DNA of 64,000 bases from positions 434,001-498,000 of the forward strand of contig NZ_CP011514.1 of the NCBI RefSeq assembly GCF_001653795.1, in the 5' to 3' direction. The notes beneath the pieces are model-generated. The model was given only the letters and a program-made list of their open reading frames with translations, made no database searches and was not told the DNA's origin. Every line of letters begins with the position of its first letter. The stretch's first letter is position 1. Position numbers and translations under genes: made by a program. The stretch is from Mitsuaria sp. 7. Its GTDB lineage: Bacteria; Pseudomonadota; Gammaproteobacteria; Burkholderiales; Burkholderiaceae_C. Positions 55,568 to 64,000 of this stretch are shown one piece after another.

Positions 55568-56689
55568 ATGGCCACGAAGGCAACGAACGGACGATCGCCG
55601 GGGGAAGACCCGCCGCCGTCGGAAAGCCGGCCGATGCCGATGCAGCCCGCCTGGGAGGAAACCCGCCTGGACGCGCGGCCGGTCGGACCGTCGCGCCTGA
55701 TCGACGCACAGCGGCGCTTCGACGTCTGCCACGTGGGCCTGGTGCTGCGCGCCGTGCTGGGCGTGCAGCTGGTGCTGTCGCTGGGGCTGGCGATGACCTC
55801 GCAGACGACGGCGCAGTGGGCCTGGTCCATGGGCGGCGCGTCGGTCGCGGCGCTGAGCGGCGTGCTGGCCTGGCTGCTGATCGTGTGCGCGTCGAAACGA
55901 TGGCTGGCGCGACTGCCCGAATGGGCGCAATGGACACTGCCGATCGCGCTCGGTGCGCTGTGCGCGCACGGCGGGGCGCAGCTGCTGGAAGCGGTGGACA
56001 TCGGCGTGCTCGGCGTCCTGCAGCGCACCGCGGCGGTGCTGGCCGGGGCGCTGGCGGCAGGCATGCTGCTGGGCTGGCTCAAGCTGCGCGAGCGCGCGCA
56101 GGCGCCCGCCGACGCGCTGGCGCGTTTGGTGGAATTGCAATCGCGCATCCGGCCGCACTTCCTCTTCAACACGCTGAACACCGCGATCGCGCTGGTGCGC
56201 GTCGATCCGAACCGCGCCGAGGAGGTGCTGGAGGATCTGGCCGAACTGTTCCGCGTGGCGCTCGCGGACGCCGGGCCCACGGCCGAAGGCGTGCGGCTGG
56301 ACCAGGAGGTCGAACTGGCGCGGCGCTATCTGGCGATCGAGCAGCTGCGCTTCGGCGACCGGCTGCGCGTGCATTGGCAGCTCGATCCGCACGCCGCGGA
56401 AGCGCGCGTGCCGCCGCTGCTGCTGCAGCCGCTGGTGGAGAACGCCGTGCGCCATGGCGTCGAGCCCAACGACGGCGGCGGCGACGTGGACATCGTGACG
56501 CGCGCGCGCGGCAGCGAGATCGAGATCCGCGTGGTCAACACGGTCGGCCTGCCGACGCGCGGCAAGGGGCACGGACTGGCGCTGCGCAACGTGCGGCAGC
56601 GGTTGAGGCTGATGCACGACGTCGCGGCGCGCCTGGAAGCCGGACCCGGCCAGGGACGCTTCGTGGTGCGCATCGTGATGCCGCGGTGA
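55568..56689 (+). CDS. LytS/AlgZ-type sensor histidine kinase
   Basis: 373 residues from ATG 55,568, with GGAGG before it. Four membrane segments in residues ~55-170, then the His_kinase domain: [14 protein letters not shown] with His197, the phosphorylation site, and an HATPase region ([29 protein letters not shown]). This is the AlgZ family. Pairs with the LytTR regulator at 56,801, 111 bases downstream. Divergent from argH, as in many betaproteobacteria. Confidence 0.93.
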   Translation: MATKATNGRSPGEDPPPSESRPMPMQPAWEETRLDARPVGPSRLIDAQRRFDVCHVGLVLRAVLGVQLVLSLGLAMTSQTTAQWAWSMGGASVAALSGVLAWLLIVCASKRWLARLPEWAQWTLPIALGALCAHGGAQLLEAVDIGVLGVLQRTAAVLAGALAAGMLLGWLKLRERAQAPADALARLVELQSRIRPHFLFNTLNTAIALVRVDPNRAEEVLEDLAELFRVALADAGPTAEGVRLDQEVELARRYLAIEQLRFGDRLRVHWQLDPHAAEARVPPLLLQPLVENAVRHGVEPNDGGGDVDIVTRARGSEIEIRVVNTVGLPTRGKGHGLALRNVRQRLRLMHDVAARLEAGPGQGRFVVRIVMPR

Positions 56690-56714
56690 CGGAGGACGCA
56701 GGATGACGACAAGC

Positions 56715-56741
56715 GCTGACAAGGCTGACAAGGCTGACAGA
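56715..56741 (+). repeat. Three 9-base direct repeats
   Basis: GCTGACAAG twice and GCTGACAGA once, in the 111-base space between the sensor kinase and response regulator genes. May be chance low complexity or regulator-binding iterations. Confidence 0.6.
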
Positions 56742-56800
56742 GCAATCAGGGCCACCGGAGCGACCGGAGCCGCCAGAGCCATGGGACGGGAGGGAAGGAC

Positions 56801-57628
56801 ATGCTGACGCATCCGCCGCTGAAGGTCTTGATCGTCGACGACGAACCGCTGGCGCGGCTGCGTCTGCGCGGTCTGGTCGAGGCCAACGAGGACCCGCGCG
56901 CCGAGGTCGTGGCCGAGGCCGGCAGCGGCGACCAAGCCCTGGCCTGGCTCAAGGACCATGCCTGCGACCTGATCCTGCTGGACGTGCAGATGCCGGGCCT
57001 GGACGGGCTGGGACTGGCGCAGGCGCTGCGCGGGCGGCCCTTCGCGCCGGCCATCGTGTTCGTCACCGCGCATGTGCAGCACGCGCTGCTGGCCTTCGAG
57101 CTGGAAGCGCTGGACTACCTGACCAAGCCGGTGCGGCGCGAGCGGCTGCAGGCCAGTCTCTCGAGAGCCGTGCAGCGCATCGACGAGCGCGCCGCCGCCA
57201 AGGCGCGCGAGGAGCGCGACGTCAACGGGCAGGCCTCCATGCCGGGCGCCGAGGCGCCGGTCATCAACATCACCGAGCGCGGACGGCTGCTGCGCGTGCC
57301 GCTGGCCGAGGTGCTCTATTTCAAGGCCGAGCTCAAGTACCTGACGCTGCGCACGGCGACGCAGAGCCACGTCATGGACGGCTCGCTCAGCGATCTGGAG
57401 CAGCGTCTGGGCGACCGCTTCCTGCGCGTGCACCGCAACGCGCTGGTCGCACGCTCGGCCGTGCGCGAGCTCGAGCGCCACGTGCCGACCGACGGCCCTC
57501 CCGACGGCGACGGCGAGAACGGCGGCGAACTCGGCTGGGCGGTCCGGATCGCCCATGTCAACGAGTGGCTGGCCGTGTCGCGACGGCAGGTCGCGGCGGT
57601 GCGCGAGGCGCTGGCGGGGCAGCGCTGA
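56801..57628 (+). CDS. algR: LytTR-family response regulator (AlgR-like)
   Basis: 275 residues. Receiver domain with [14 protein letters not shown] and the phosphoacceptor Asp61 in [19 protein letters not shown] completes it. C-terminal LytTR DNA-binding domain ([31 protein letters not shown]). Activated by the kinase at 55,568. Followed by a terminator. Confidence 0.93.
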   Translation: MLTHPPLKVLIVDDEPLARLRLRGLVEANEDPRAEVVAEAGSGDQALAWLKDHACDLILLDVQMPGLDGLGLAQALRGRPFAPAIVFVTAHVQHALLAFELEALDYLTKPVRRERLQASLSRAVQRIDERAAAKAREERDVNGQASMPGAEAPVINITERGRLLRVPLAEVLYFKAELKYLTLRTATQSHVMDGSLSDLEQRLGDRFLRVHRNALVARSAVRELERHVPTDGPPDGDGENGGELGWAVRIAHVNEWLAVSRRQVAAVREALAGQR

Positions 57629-57662
57629 AGCGCGACCCCATTCAATCGCAGACCCGTTGAAG

Positions 57663-57703
57663 CTGCGGTACCGAAGCAGGGCGCTTCAGTCCGCAGTTTG
57701 TAT
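57663..57703 (+). terminator. Terminator after the response regulator gene
   Basis: CTGCGG and CCGCAG enclose an inner GAAGC / GCTTC stem, followed by TTTGTATT. Lies between the convergent response regulator and ppc genes. Confidence 0.65.
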
Positions 57704-57707
57704 TGCC

Positions 57708-60659
57708 TCAGCCGGTATTGCGCAGGCCGGCCGCGATCCCGTTGATGGACAGGTGGATCCCGCGCTGGACGCGTTCCAGACGCGGATCCTCCGCGCGTTT
57801 CTCCGCCGGGATCGCGCGGTAGCGCCGCATCAGCTCGACCTGCAGATGGTTCAGCGGATCGATGTACGGGAAGCGGTGTTCGATCGAGCGGGCCAGCGCC
57901 GGATTGGCCGCGAGGCGGCCGCTCTCGCCGGTGATCAGCGCGATGGCTTCCTCGGTGCGGGCGAACTCGGCCTCGATCGCGCCGAAGATCCGCTTGGCCA
58001 GGCGCTTGTCCTCGACGAGTTCCAGGTAGCGGCGCGCGATGTCCAGGTCGGCCTTGGCCAGCACCATGTCCAGGTTGGACAGCAGGGTCTTGAAGAAGGG
58101 CCACTGCTTGTGCATGCGCTTGAGCAGCGCCAGCTTCTCGTCTCGGCCCGCCTTGTCCTCCCCCTTGCCCTTGCCGAGGAAGTCCTGGATGCCCGAGCCG
58201 AAGCCGCACCAGCCCGGCAGCGTGATGCGCGACTGGCCCCAGCTGAAGCCCCACGGGATCGCCCGCAGGTCCTCGATGGCGCGCGTCGCCTTGCGCGAGG
58301 CGGGACGCGAGCCGATGTTGAGCTCGGCGATCTCGCGGATCGGCGTCGTGGCGAAGAAGAAGTCGGCGAAGCCCGGCGTGTCGTAGACCAGCCCGCGGTA
58401 GGCCGCGAAGCTCGCGTCCGACAGCGCCTGCGCCGCGGTCATGAAGGCCTGCGGCGCCTGCTTGGTCGGATGCAGCAGCGTGGCCTCGAGCGTCGCGGCG
58501 ACCAGCGTCTCCAGGTTGCGCCGGCCGATCTCCGGATTGGCGTACTTGGAGTTGATGACCTCGCCCTGCTCGGTGAGCCGGATCTGGCCGTTCACCGTGC
58601 CGGGGGGCTGCGCCAGGATGGCCTGGTAGCTCGGACCGCCGCCGCGGCCCACCGTGCCGCCGCGGCCGTGGAACAGGCGCAGCGTCAGTGGTCCCTGCTG
58701 GCGCAGCTCGTCGAAGAGCTTCACCAGCGCGATCTCGGCGCGGTACAGCTCCCAGCTGCTGGTGAACACGCCGCCGTCCTTGTTGGAGTCGGAGTAGCCC
58801 AGCATGATGTCCTGCTCGCCGCCGGAGCGGCGCACCAGCGCGGCCATGCCGGGCAGCTCGTAGAAGCCCTGCATGATGCCGGGCGCGTTGCGCAGGTCGG
58901 CGATGGTCTCGAACAGCGGCACCACGATCAGGTCGCTGATCGCGTCGCCGTCGAGGGTGCCGCGCAGCAGGCCGACTTCCTTGAGCAGCAGCTGGACCTC
59001 GAGCAGGTCGCTGACGTCCTCGGTGTGGGAAATGATGTAGTGGCGCAGCGCTTCGCGCCCGAAGCGCTTCAGCGATTCGCGCGCGGTCTCGAAGATCGCG
59101 AGCTCGCCCAGCGCGCGCTCGCTGTATTCGGCGCCCAGCACGCGCAGCGGCCGCGTCTGGTTCAGCAGCTCGACCAGCAGCGCGCGGCGTTCCTGCTCGT
59201 CCAGGGCCGAGTAGTCGTCGCAGACGCGCGCGTTCTTCAGCAGCTCGACGATGGTGAGCTCATGCTGGTCGCTGCTCTGGCGCAGGTCCAGCGTCGCCAG
59301 GTGGAAGCCGAAGACCTGCACCGCGCGGATCAGCGGCTTGAGCCGCGGCGCGATCAGCGCGTGCGCATGGTGGTGCTCCAGCGACTCCTTGATGATGCGC
59401 AGGTCCGCCAGCAGGTCCTCGGGCGACAGGTACGGGTCCTGCGGCGCGACCGCGTGGCGCAGCGCCTCGGTGCCGGTCAGCGATTCGAGCGTTGCCGCCA
59501 GCCGCGCGTACATGCCGGTCAGCGCGCGGCGATAGGGCTCGTCCATCCGGTGCTCGTTCTGATCGGGGCTGCGCTCGGCCAGGGCCTGCATCGCCGGCGT
59601 GACGCCCGCCAGGCGCAGCGAGATCGACAGCTCCGCGCCCAGCTCATGCAGCTCGGTCAGGTAGTGGCGCAGCGCCAGCTCGCTCTGGCGGCGCAGCGCC
59701 AGACGCATCGTGTCGGCGGTGACGTTGGGATTGCCGTCGCGGTCGCCGCCTATCCACTGGCCCATGCGCAGGAAGGGCGGCACGTCCTCGCCCGGCAGCG
59801 CCTCTTCCAGCTCGGTATAGAGCTTGGGGATCTCGCGCAGGAAGGTCGCGTGGTAGTAGCTCAGCGCGTTCTCGATCTCGTCGGCCACGGTGAGCTTCGA
59901 GTAGCGCAGCATCCGCGTCTGCCACAGCTGCGTGACGCGGGCGCGGATCAGGAGCTCGTTCGCGGCCAGCTCGCGCTCGGTGTGCAGGCGGTCGCGCGCG
60001 CCGACCAGTTCGGCGACGGCGCGCTCGGCATCCAGGATGCTCTTGCGCTGCACCTCGGTCGGGTGGGCCGTCAGCACCGGGGACACGAAGCCGTGCGCCA
60101 GCGTCTTGGCCACTTCCGCGGGCCGCACGCCGGCGTCGAACAGCCGTTCCAGCGCGTAGCCGAGCGAACCCGGCTGCAGCGAACCCTCGCGCTCGTGGAC
60201 CTCGCGGCGGCGGACGTGGTGGCGGTCCTCGGCGATGTTGGCCAGGTGCGAGAAGTAGCTGAAGGCGCGGATCACGCTCACCGTCTGCTCGCCCGACAGG
60301 CCCTTGAGCAGCTTGTCCATCTGCTTGCCGGCCTGCGCGTCCCGCTTCAGGCGGAAGGCCACCGACAGCTGCCGCACGCGCTCCACCAGTTCGTAGGCCT
60401 CGCGGCCTTCCTGCTCGCGGATCACCTCGCCGAGGATGCGGCCCAGCAGGCGGATGTCGTCCATCAGCGGCTGGTTCTTGTCCTTGATCGTCTTGATGGA
60501 GCGGGTGCCGGCGGACGCCTTGGCGGAGGGCTTCAGGGCCGTCTTCGTGGCCGGCTTTGCGGCCGGCTTTGCGGCCGGCTGGGGGGCAGGTGTTGCGGCC
60601 GGCTTGGCACGGGCCTTGGCGCGGGACTTCGAGGAGGCGGAGGTGGTACTGGCGGGCAT
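57708..60659 (-). CDS. ppc: Phosphoenolpyruvate carboxylase
   Basis: 983 residues; the first ~55 are an Ala/Lys/Pro-rich tail beyond the usual start. Catalytic His in [12 protein letters not shown], the [10 protein letters not shown] segment, and the [14 protein letters not shown] loop are all present; it ends [13 protein letters not shown], the family terminus. Fixes bicarbonate onto phosphoenolpyruvate to refill the citric acid cycle. Divergent from hemC across 225 bases that must hold both promoters. Confidence 0.97.
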   Translation of the reverse strand: MPASTTSASSKSRAKARAKPAATPAPQPAAKPAAKPATKTALKPSAKASAGTRSIKTIKDKNQPLMDDIRLLGRILGEVIREQEGREAYELVERVRQLSVAFRLKRDAQAGKQMDKLLKGLSGEQTVSVIRAFSYFSHLANIAEDRHHVRRREVHEREGSLQPGSLGYALERLFDAGVRPAEVAKTLAHGFVSPVLTAHPTEVQRKSILDAERAVAELVGARDRLHTERELAANELLIRARVTQLWQTRMLRYSKLTVADEIENALSYYHATFLREIPKLYTELEEALPGEDVPPFLRMGQWIGGDRDGNPNVTADTMRLALRRQSELALRHYLTELHELGAELSISLRLAGVTPAMQALAERSPDQNEHRMDEPYRRALTGMYARLAATLESLTGTEALRHAVAPQDPYLSPEDLLADLRIIKESLEHHHAHALIAPRLKPLIRAVQVFGFHLATLDLRQSSDQHELTIVELLKNARVCDDYSALDEQERRALLVELLNQTRPLRVLGAEYSERALGELAIFETARESLKRFGREALRHYIISHTEDVSDLLEVQLLLKEVGLLRGTLDGDAISDLIVVPLFETIADLRNAPGIMQGFYELPGMAALVRRSGGEQDIMLGYSDSNKDGGVFTSSWELYRAEIALVKLFDELRQQGPLTLRLFHGRGGTVGRGGGPSYQAILAQPPGTVNGQIRLTEQGEVINSKYANPEIGRRNLETLVAATLEATLLHPTKQAPQAFMTAAQALSDASFAAYRGLVYDTPGFADFFFATTPIREIAELNIGSRPASRKATRAIEDLRAIPWGFSWGQSRITLPGWCGFGSGIQDFLGKGKGEDKAGRDEKLALLKRMHKQWPFFKTLLSNLDMVLAKADLDIARRYLELVEDKRLAKRIFGAIEAEFARTEEAIALITGESGRLAANPALARSIEHRFPYIDPLNHLQVELMRRYRAIPAEKRAEDPRLERVQRGIHLSINGIAAGLRNTG

Positions 60660-60884
60660 GGCGGCGTCAGAGGTTCGTCAGGGACCAGGGGAGGGGGTGA
60701 TGTAACGAAGTTACCTTCGGTTGACTTTAGCAGTTTCTTCGTGCGCGACTCGCGCGGTGCCGTGGCGCGGACGCAGCGATCTGCCGCGATTTGCTCCGGG
60801 ATCGCACAAGCCACGCTTCGCGGCAAACGAGCTTCCCTCCATGGAGGGACGACAGGGGCATCCGCTCGGCTAGCATGCCGCCCC

Positions 60885-61814
60885 ATGAACCAAGAATTCG
60901 TGATCGCCACCCGCGAGAGCCGCCTGGCCCTCTGGCAGGCGGAACATGTGCAGACGCTGCTGCAGGCGCGCGGCCTCGACGTGCGGCTGCTCGGGATGAC
61001 CACGCGCGGCGACCAGATCCTGGACCGGACGCTGTCCAAGGTCGGGGGCAAGGGCCTGTTCGTGAAGGAGCTCGAGACGGCGCTCGAGGACGGCCGCGCG
61101 CAGCTCGCGGTGCATTCGCTGAAGGATGTGCCGATGGAGCTGCCGGAGGGTTTCGTGCTCGCGTCGGTGCTCGAACGCGAGGACCCGCGTGACGCGCTCG
61201 TGTCGCCGGCCTACGGCCACCTGGCGGCGCTGCCGCAGGGCGCGTGCGTGGGCACGTCCAGCCTGCGTCGCGTGACACAGCTGAAGAACCTGCGACCGGA
61301 CCTGCGCATCGAGCCCTTGCGCGGCAACCTCGACACCCGGCTGCGCAAGCTCGACGAGGGCCAGTACGACGCGATCGTGCTCGCCGCCGCCGGACTGAAG
61401 CGCCTGGGCCTGGAAGGCCGCATCACGCAGCATTTCGAGGTCGACGAGATGCTCCCGTGCGCGGGGCAGGGCGCGCTGGGCATCGAGATCCGTGCGGGCC
61501 AGGCGCCATTGACGGCGCATCTGGAGGCGCTGGCGCACCGGCCGACGTGGCTGGCCACCGCGGCGGAGCGCGCGGTTTCGCGCGAGCTCGGCGGTAGTTG
61601 CTCGATGCCGCTGGCCGCGCACGCGGTCTGGGCGGCCGACGGCCGGTTGACGATCGCCGTCGCGCTGGGGCACCCGGACGCCCCGGAACGCCCGCTCCTG
61701 CGCGCGGGCGCCCTGGCGCCGGTCGCGGATCTCCAGGCCGCCGAAGCGCTGGGGATCGCCGCCGCCGCCTCGCTGCGCGAGCTCGGCGCCGCCGAGTACC
61801 TGAAGGACGTCTGA
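60885..61814 (+). CDS. hemC: Hydroxymethylbilane synthase (porphobilinogen deaminase)
   Basis: 309 residues from ATG 60,885. [18 protein letters not shown] at the N-terminus, [26 protein letters not shown], and [12 protein letters not shown] with Cys239 that carries the dipyrromethane cofactor. Joins four porphobilinogen units in haem synthesis. Overlaps hemD (TGATG). Confidence 0.98.
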   Translation: MNQEFVIATRESRLALWQAEHVQTLLQARGLDVRLLGMTTRGDQILDRTLSKVGGKGLFVKELETALEDGRAQLAVHSLKDVPMELPEGFVLASVLEREDPRDALVSPAYGHLAALPQGACVGTSSLRRVTQLKNLRPDLRIEPLRGNLDTRLRKLDEGQYDAIVLAAAGLKRLGLEGRITQHFEVDEMLPCAGQGALGIEIRAGQAPLTAHLEALAHRPTWLATAAERAVSRELGGSCSMPLAAHAVWAADGRLTIAVALGHPDAPERPLLRAGALAPVADLQAAEALGIAAAASLRELGAAEYLKDV

Positions 61815-62668
61815 TGCCGGGCGCCGCCGCCCCGGCCCGGCTGCTGCTGACCCGTCCGCAGGCCCAGGCCGACGATTGGGCCAGACGCATGGCCGCGTTG
61901 GGCGTGCCGACCGCCTCGCTGCCGCTGATCGAGATCGAACCGGTCGACGATCCGGCGCCCGTCGAGGCCGCCTGGTCGGGTCTGTCGTCCATGGACCTGG
62001 CGATGTTCGTCAGTCCCAACGCGGTCGAGCAGTTCTTCGACCGCCGTCCGGCTGGAATCCCTTGGTCGGAACGGACCTGGGCGGCGACCGTCGGACCGGG
62101 CAGTGCGCGTGCGCTGGTCGAGCGAGGCGTGCCGCCGTCGCGCCTCGTCCAGCCGCCGGCGGCGTCCGACAGCCTCGACTCTGAACACCTCTGGCCGGAG
62201 CTGGTCCGCGTCGCGGGCGCGGACTGGTCGGGCCGCCGTGCCCTGCTGGTGCGCGGCGACGGGGGGCGCGAATGGCTGGGCGACCGGTTGCGCGATGCGG
62301 GCGCCGAGGTGGCGGCGGTCAGCGTGTACCGACGGACCTGCCCCCGGCTGTCCGTGGAGACGGCCAGGCTGCTGCGCGAGGCCATGGCGGCGCCGGAGCG
62401 CCATGTCTGGCTCTTCAGCAGTTCGGAGGCGATCGGGCACCTGGAGGCCCTCGAAAAGGGGACGCGGGCGCAGACCGTCGAGGGAGGTCATGGCGACCTG
62501 TCTCCCCCCGGATGGCGACAGGTCCGGGCGCTGGCCACCCACGAGCGCATCGCGGCGCGTGCACAAGCCCTCGGCGTGGGGCATGTGGTTTTGGTGCGAC
62601 CCGAAGCGGAGGCCGTCGCGGCCGGGTTCCGGATGCTGTCAGGGTCCACCCTAGAATCGTCGACGTGA
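61814..62668 (+). CDS. hemD: Uroporphyrinogen-III synthase
   Basis: 284 residues; its ATG overlaps the hemC stop. N-terminal LLLTRPQAQADDWARRM, VSPNAVEQFF and later LVRGDGGREWLGDRL and VSVYRR fit HemD, a weakly conserved family. Closes the tetrapyrrole ring. The next gene starts with GTG within its stop. Confidence 0.93.
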   Translation: MPGAAAPARLLLTRPQAQADDWARRMAALGVPTASLPLIEIEPVDDPAPVEAAWSGLSSMDLAMFVSPNAVEQFFDRRPAGIPWSERTWAATVGPGSARALVERGVPPSRLVQPPAASDSLDSEHLWPELVRVAGADWSGRRALLVRGDGGREWLGDRLRDAGAEVAAVSVYRRTCPRLSVETARLLREAMAAPERHVWLFSSSEAIGHLEALEKGTRAQTVEGGHGDLSPPGWRQVRALATHERIAARAQALGVGHVVLVRPEAEAVAAGFRMLSGSTLESST

Positions 62669-63843
62669 GCGAGACCACCACCCCCGCGGCCGACCTTGCG
62701 TCGACCCACAAGCCCGCCCGGCAATCCGGCGCCACCTTGACCCAGGCCGTCGTGGCCGGCGTCGGCCTGGTGGCCCTGCTGGCCCTCGGCCTGGCCTGGC
62801 AGAGCCAGCAACGGCTCAAGCAGGTCGAGCAGGAACTCGTCCGGCGCCAGGACAGCAGCCAGAGCGAGGCCAACATCGCCCGCGATCAGGCGCGCCAGGC
62901 GCAGGACCTCAGCCGCGACACCGCGGCCAAGGTCGCGCTGCTGGACGCGCGCCTGTCCGAGGTCGCCGTGCAGCGCGAGCAGCTCGAGACGCTGATGCAG
63001 TCGATGAACCGATCGCGCGACGAGAACGTCGTCGGCGACATCGAGGCCTCGCTGCGGGTCGCGATGCAGCAGAGCACCATCACCGGCAGCGCCGAGCCGC
63101 TGGTGGCCGCGCTGCGCCAGGCCGACGAGCGGCTGGGCCGCTACAAGCAGCCGCGCCTGGAAGGCGTGCGCCGCGCGGTGACGCGCGACCTGGAACGCAT
63201 CAAGGCGGTCAGCGTCGTCGACGTGTCGACGCTCACGATCAAGCTGGACGAGGTCGTTCGCCAGGTCGACGACCTGCCGCTGCTGGCCGTCGCCCAGCCC
63301 GGACAGGATCCGGCGGGAACGGGCGCCGCAGCCTCGGCGACAGCCACGCAACACCCGACCCCCGCACCCGCCGCCGTGAAGACCGCCGCGCCGCGCAAGC
63401 CCGCTTCCGGGGCTTCGGCGGGAGCCTTGCAGGCCGCCGAAGACGGCGAGCCCGGCTGGTGGAGCCGCCTCTGGGACCAGGCCGGCGATCGCTGGACGAC
63501 GCTGTCCGGTGATGTCTGGCGCGAAGCCCGCGGTCTGCTGCGCGTGACGCGCATCGAGCACCCCGAGGCTGCGCTGATCGCGCCCGAGCAGTCCTTCTTC
63601 CTTCGCGAGAACCTCAAGCTGCGGCTGCTGAACGCGCGACTGGCCTTGCTCAGCCGCCAGTTCGACACCGCGCAGGTCGACCTGCGCGAGGCGCAGGCGA
63701 TGCTGGACCGCTATTTCGACGCGCGTTCGCGCAAGCTGACCCAGACGACGGAGTTGCTGCGCCAGGTGCAGGGCCAGTCCCGTCAGGTGAGCGTGCCGCG
63801 CCCCGACGACACGCTGGCCGCGCTGAGCGCGGTCGCGCGTTGA
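62665..63843 (+). CDS. hemX: HemX-family membrane protein
   Basis: 392 residues from GTG 62,665, overlapping the hemD stop. A membrane segment (AVVAGVGLVALLALGLAW, ~28-46), a coiled coil (LKQVEQELVRRQDSSQSEA) and a periplasmic domain with WWSRLWDQAGDRW and a FFLRENLKLRLLNARLALL ending typical of HemX (often mislabelled as a methyltransferase). Accompanies hemC/hemD/hemY in this order. Confidence 0.9.
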   Translation: MSETTTPAADLASTHKPARQSGATLTQAVVAGVGLVALLALGLAWQSQQRLKQVEQELVRRQDSSQSEANIARDQARQAQDLSRDTAAKVALLDARLSEVAVQREQLETLMQSMNRSRDENVVGDIEASLRVAMQQSTITGSAEPLVAALRQADERLGRYKQPRLEGVRRAVTRDLERIKAVSVVDVSTLTIKLDEVVRQVDDLPLLAVAQPGQDPAGTGAAASATATQHPTPAPAAVKTAAPRKPASGASAGALQAAEDGEPGWWSRLWDQAGDRWTTLSGDVWREARGLLRVTRIEHPEAALIAPEQSFFLRENLKLRLLNARLALLSRQFDTAQVDLREAQAMLDRYFDARSRKLTQTTELLRQVQGQSRQVSVPRPDDTLAALSAVAR

Positions 63844-63853
63844 GGAGATCACC

Positions 63854-64000
63854 ATGCGCATGGTGATCTGGCTTTTGCTGCTGTTCGTCGCGGCCGTGGT
63901 CGCGGCGCTGATGCTGGGCAACAACGACGGTCTGGCGAGCTTCTACGTGCGCGGCTGGCGCATGGACCTGTCGCTCAACCTGTTCCTGCTGCTGCTGCTG
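63854..64000 (+). CDS. hemY: HemY N-terminal fragment (cut by window edge)
   Basis: 49 codons from ATG 63,854 to the edge. Begins MRMVIWLLLLFVAAVVAALM, then LGNNDGLASFYVRGWRMDLSLNLFL, the double-membrane-segment start of the HemY haem-biosynthesis accessory protein. Follows hemX by ten bases. Confidence 0.85.
   Translation, partial: MRMVIWLLLLFVAAVVAALMLGNNDGLASFYVRGWRMDLSLNLFLLLLL

Noticed and set aside
57555..61814. A 1,419-codon plus-strand frame
   Set aside because: It is the antisense of ppc joined to hemC; only the hemC part (from 60,885) is a gene.

Overview
The window looks like a chromosomal segment of a high-GC betaproteobacterium of the order Burkholderiales, probably the Roseateles/Mitsuaria/Rubrivivax group. 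This is inferred from codon use, from the hemC-hemD-hemX-hemY cluster beside a divergent ppc, from an AlgZ/AlgR-type pair near argH, and from a ComEC of betaproteobacterial type. It has two very different halves that meet near position 36,365.

Positions 1 to about 36,365 are the tnsA-side part of a large Tn7-like transposon whose other end lies left of the window. The transposition genes are on the minus strand in the order tnsA (34,870-35,724), tnsB, tnsC, tniQ/tnsD, then a fifth gene (28,256-29,341) that joins an unrecognised domain to an IS5-type DUF4096 DNA-binding domain. A small helix-turn-helix gene points outward at the end, and four repeated sites that look like TnsB-binding sites fill the terminal 120 bases. 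The element sits inside comEC, and its right end faces the codons for the conserved ComEC 'SGLHVTMFAW' segment. This is the geometry expected if the TniQ/TnsD protein recognises comEC the way Tn7 TnsD recognises glmS.

The cargo (1 to about 28,200) is a defence-island-like set of mostly unnamed genes. It holds an XseA-like protein with a DUF5710 domain (cut by the window edge), a tightly overlapping three-gene operon with a glyoxalase-related domain, DUF2726 and a CoiA-like nuclease (1,633-5,737), and a further nuclease-fold protein. It also holds a LexA-box-controlled small-gene cluster, a lipoprotein, an H-NS-type silencer with two DNA-binding domains, and a regulator/small membrane protein/YaaW-like operon. 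The rest is a phospholipase D-type nuclease, an sce7725/sce7726 cassette with a frameshifted large partner, an ABC-ATPase/methyltransferase fusion paired with a nuclease-domain protein, a MazF toxin and several small membrane proteins.

From 36,366 onward the sequence is ordinary, GC-richer core chromosome: the 3' part of disrupted comEC, a chemoreceptor, a secreted beta-propeller-like protein with a divergent LysR regulator, an HhH-GPD glycosylase with a D12 adenine methylase, and an S46 peptidase. Then come a large repeat-containing type I secreted protein, an FMN-dependent alpha-hydroxyacid dehydrogenase with a LysR regulator, dinB, argH with a hemerythrin, an AlgZ/AlgR-type two-component pair, ppc, and the haem-biosynthesis cluster hemC-hemD-hemX-hemY (hemY cut by the right edge). 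I saw no rRNA, tRNA or CRISPR array.
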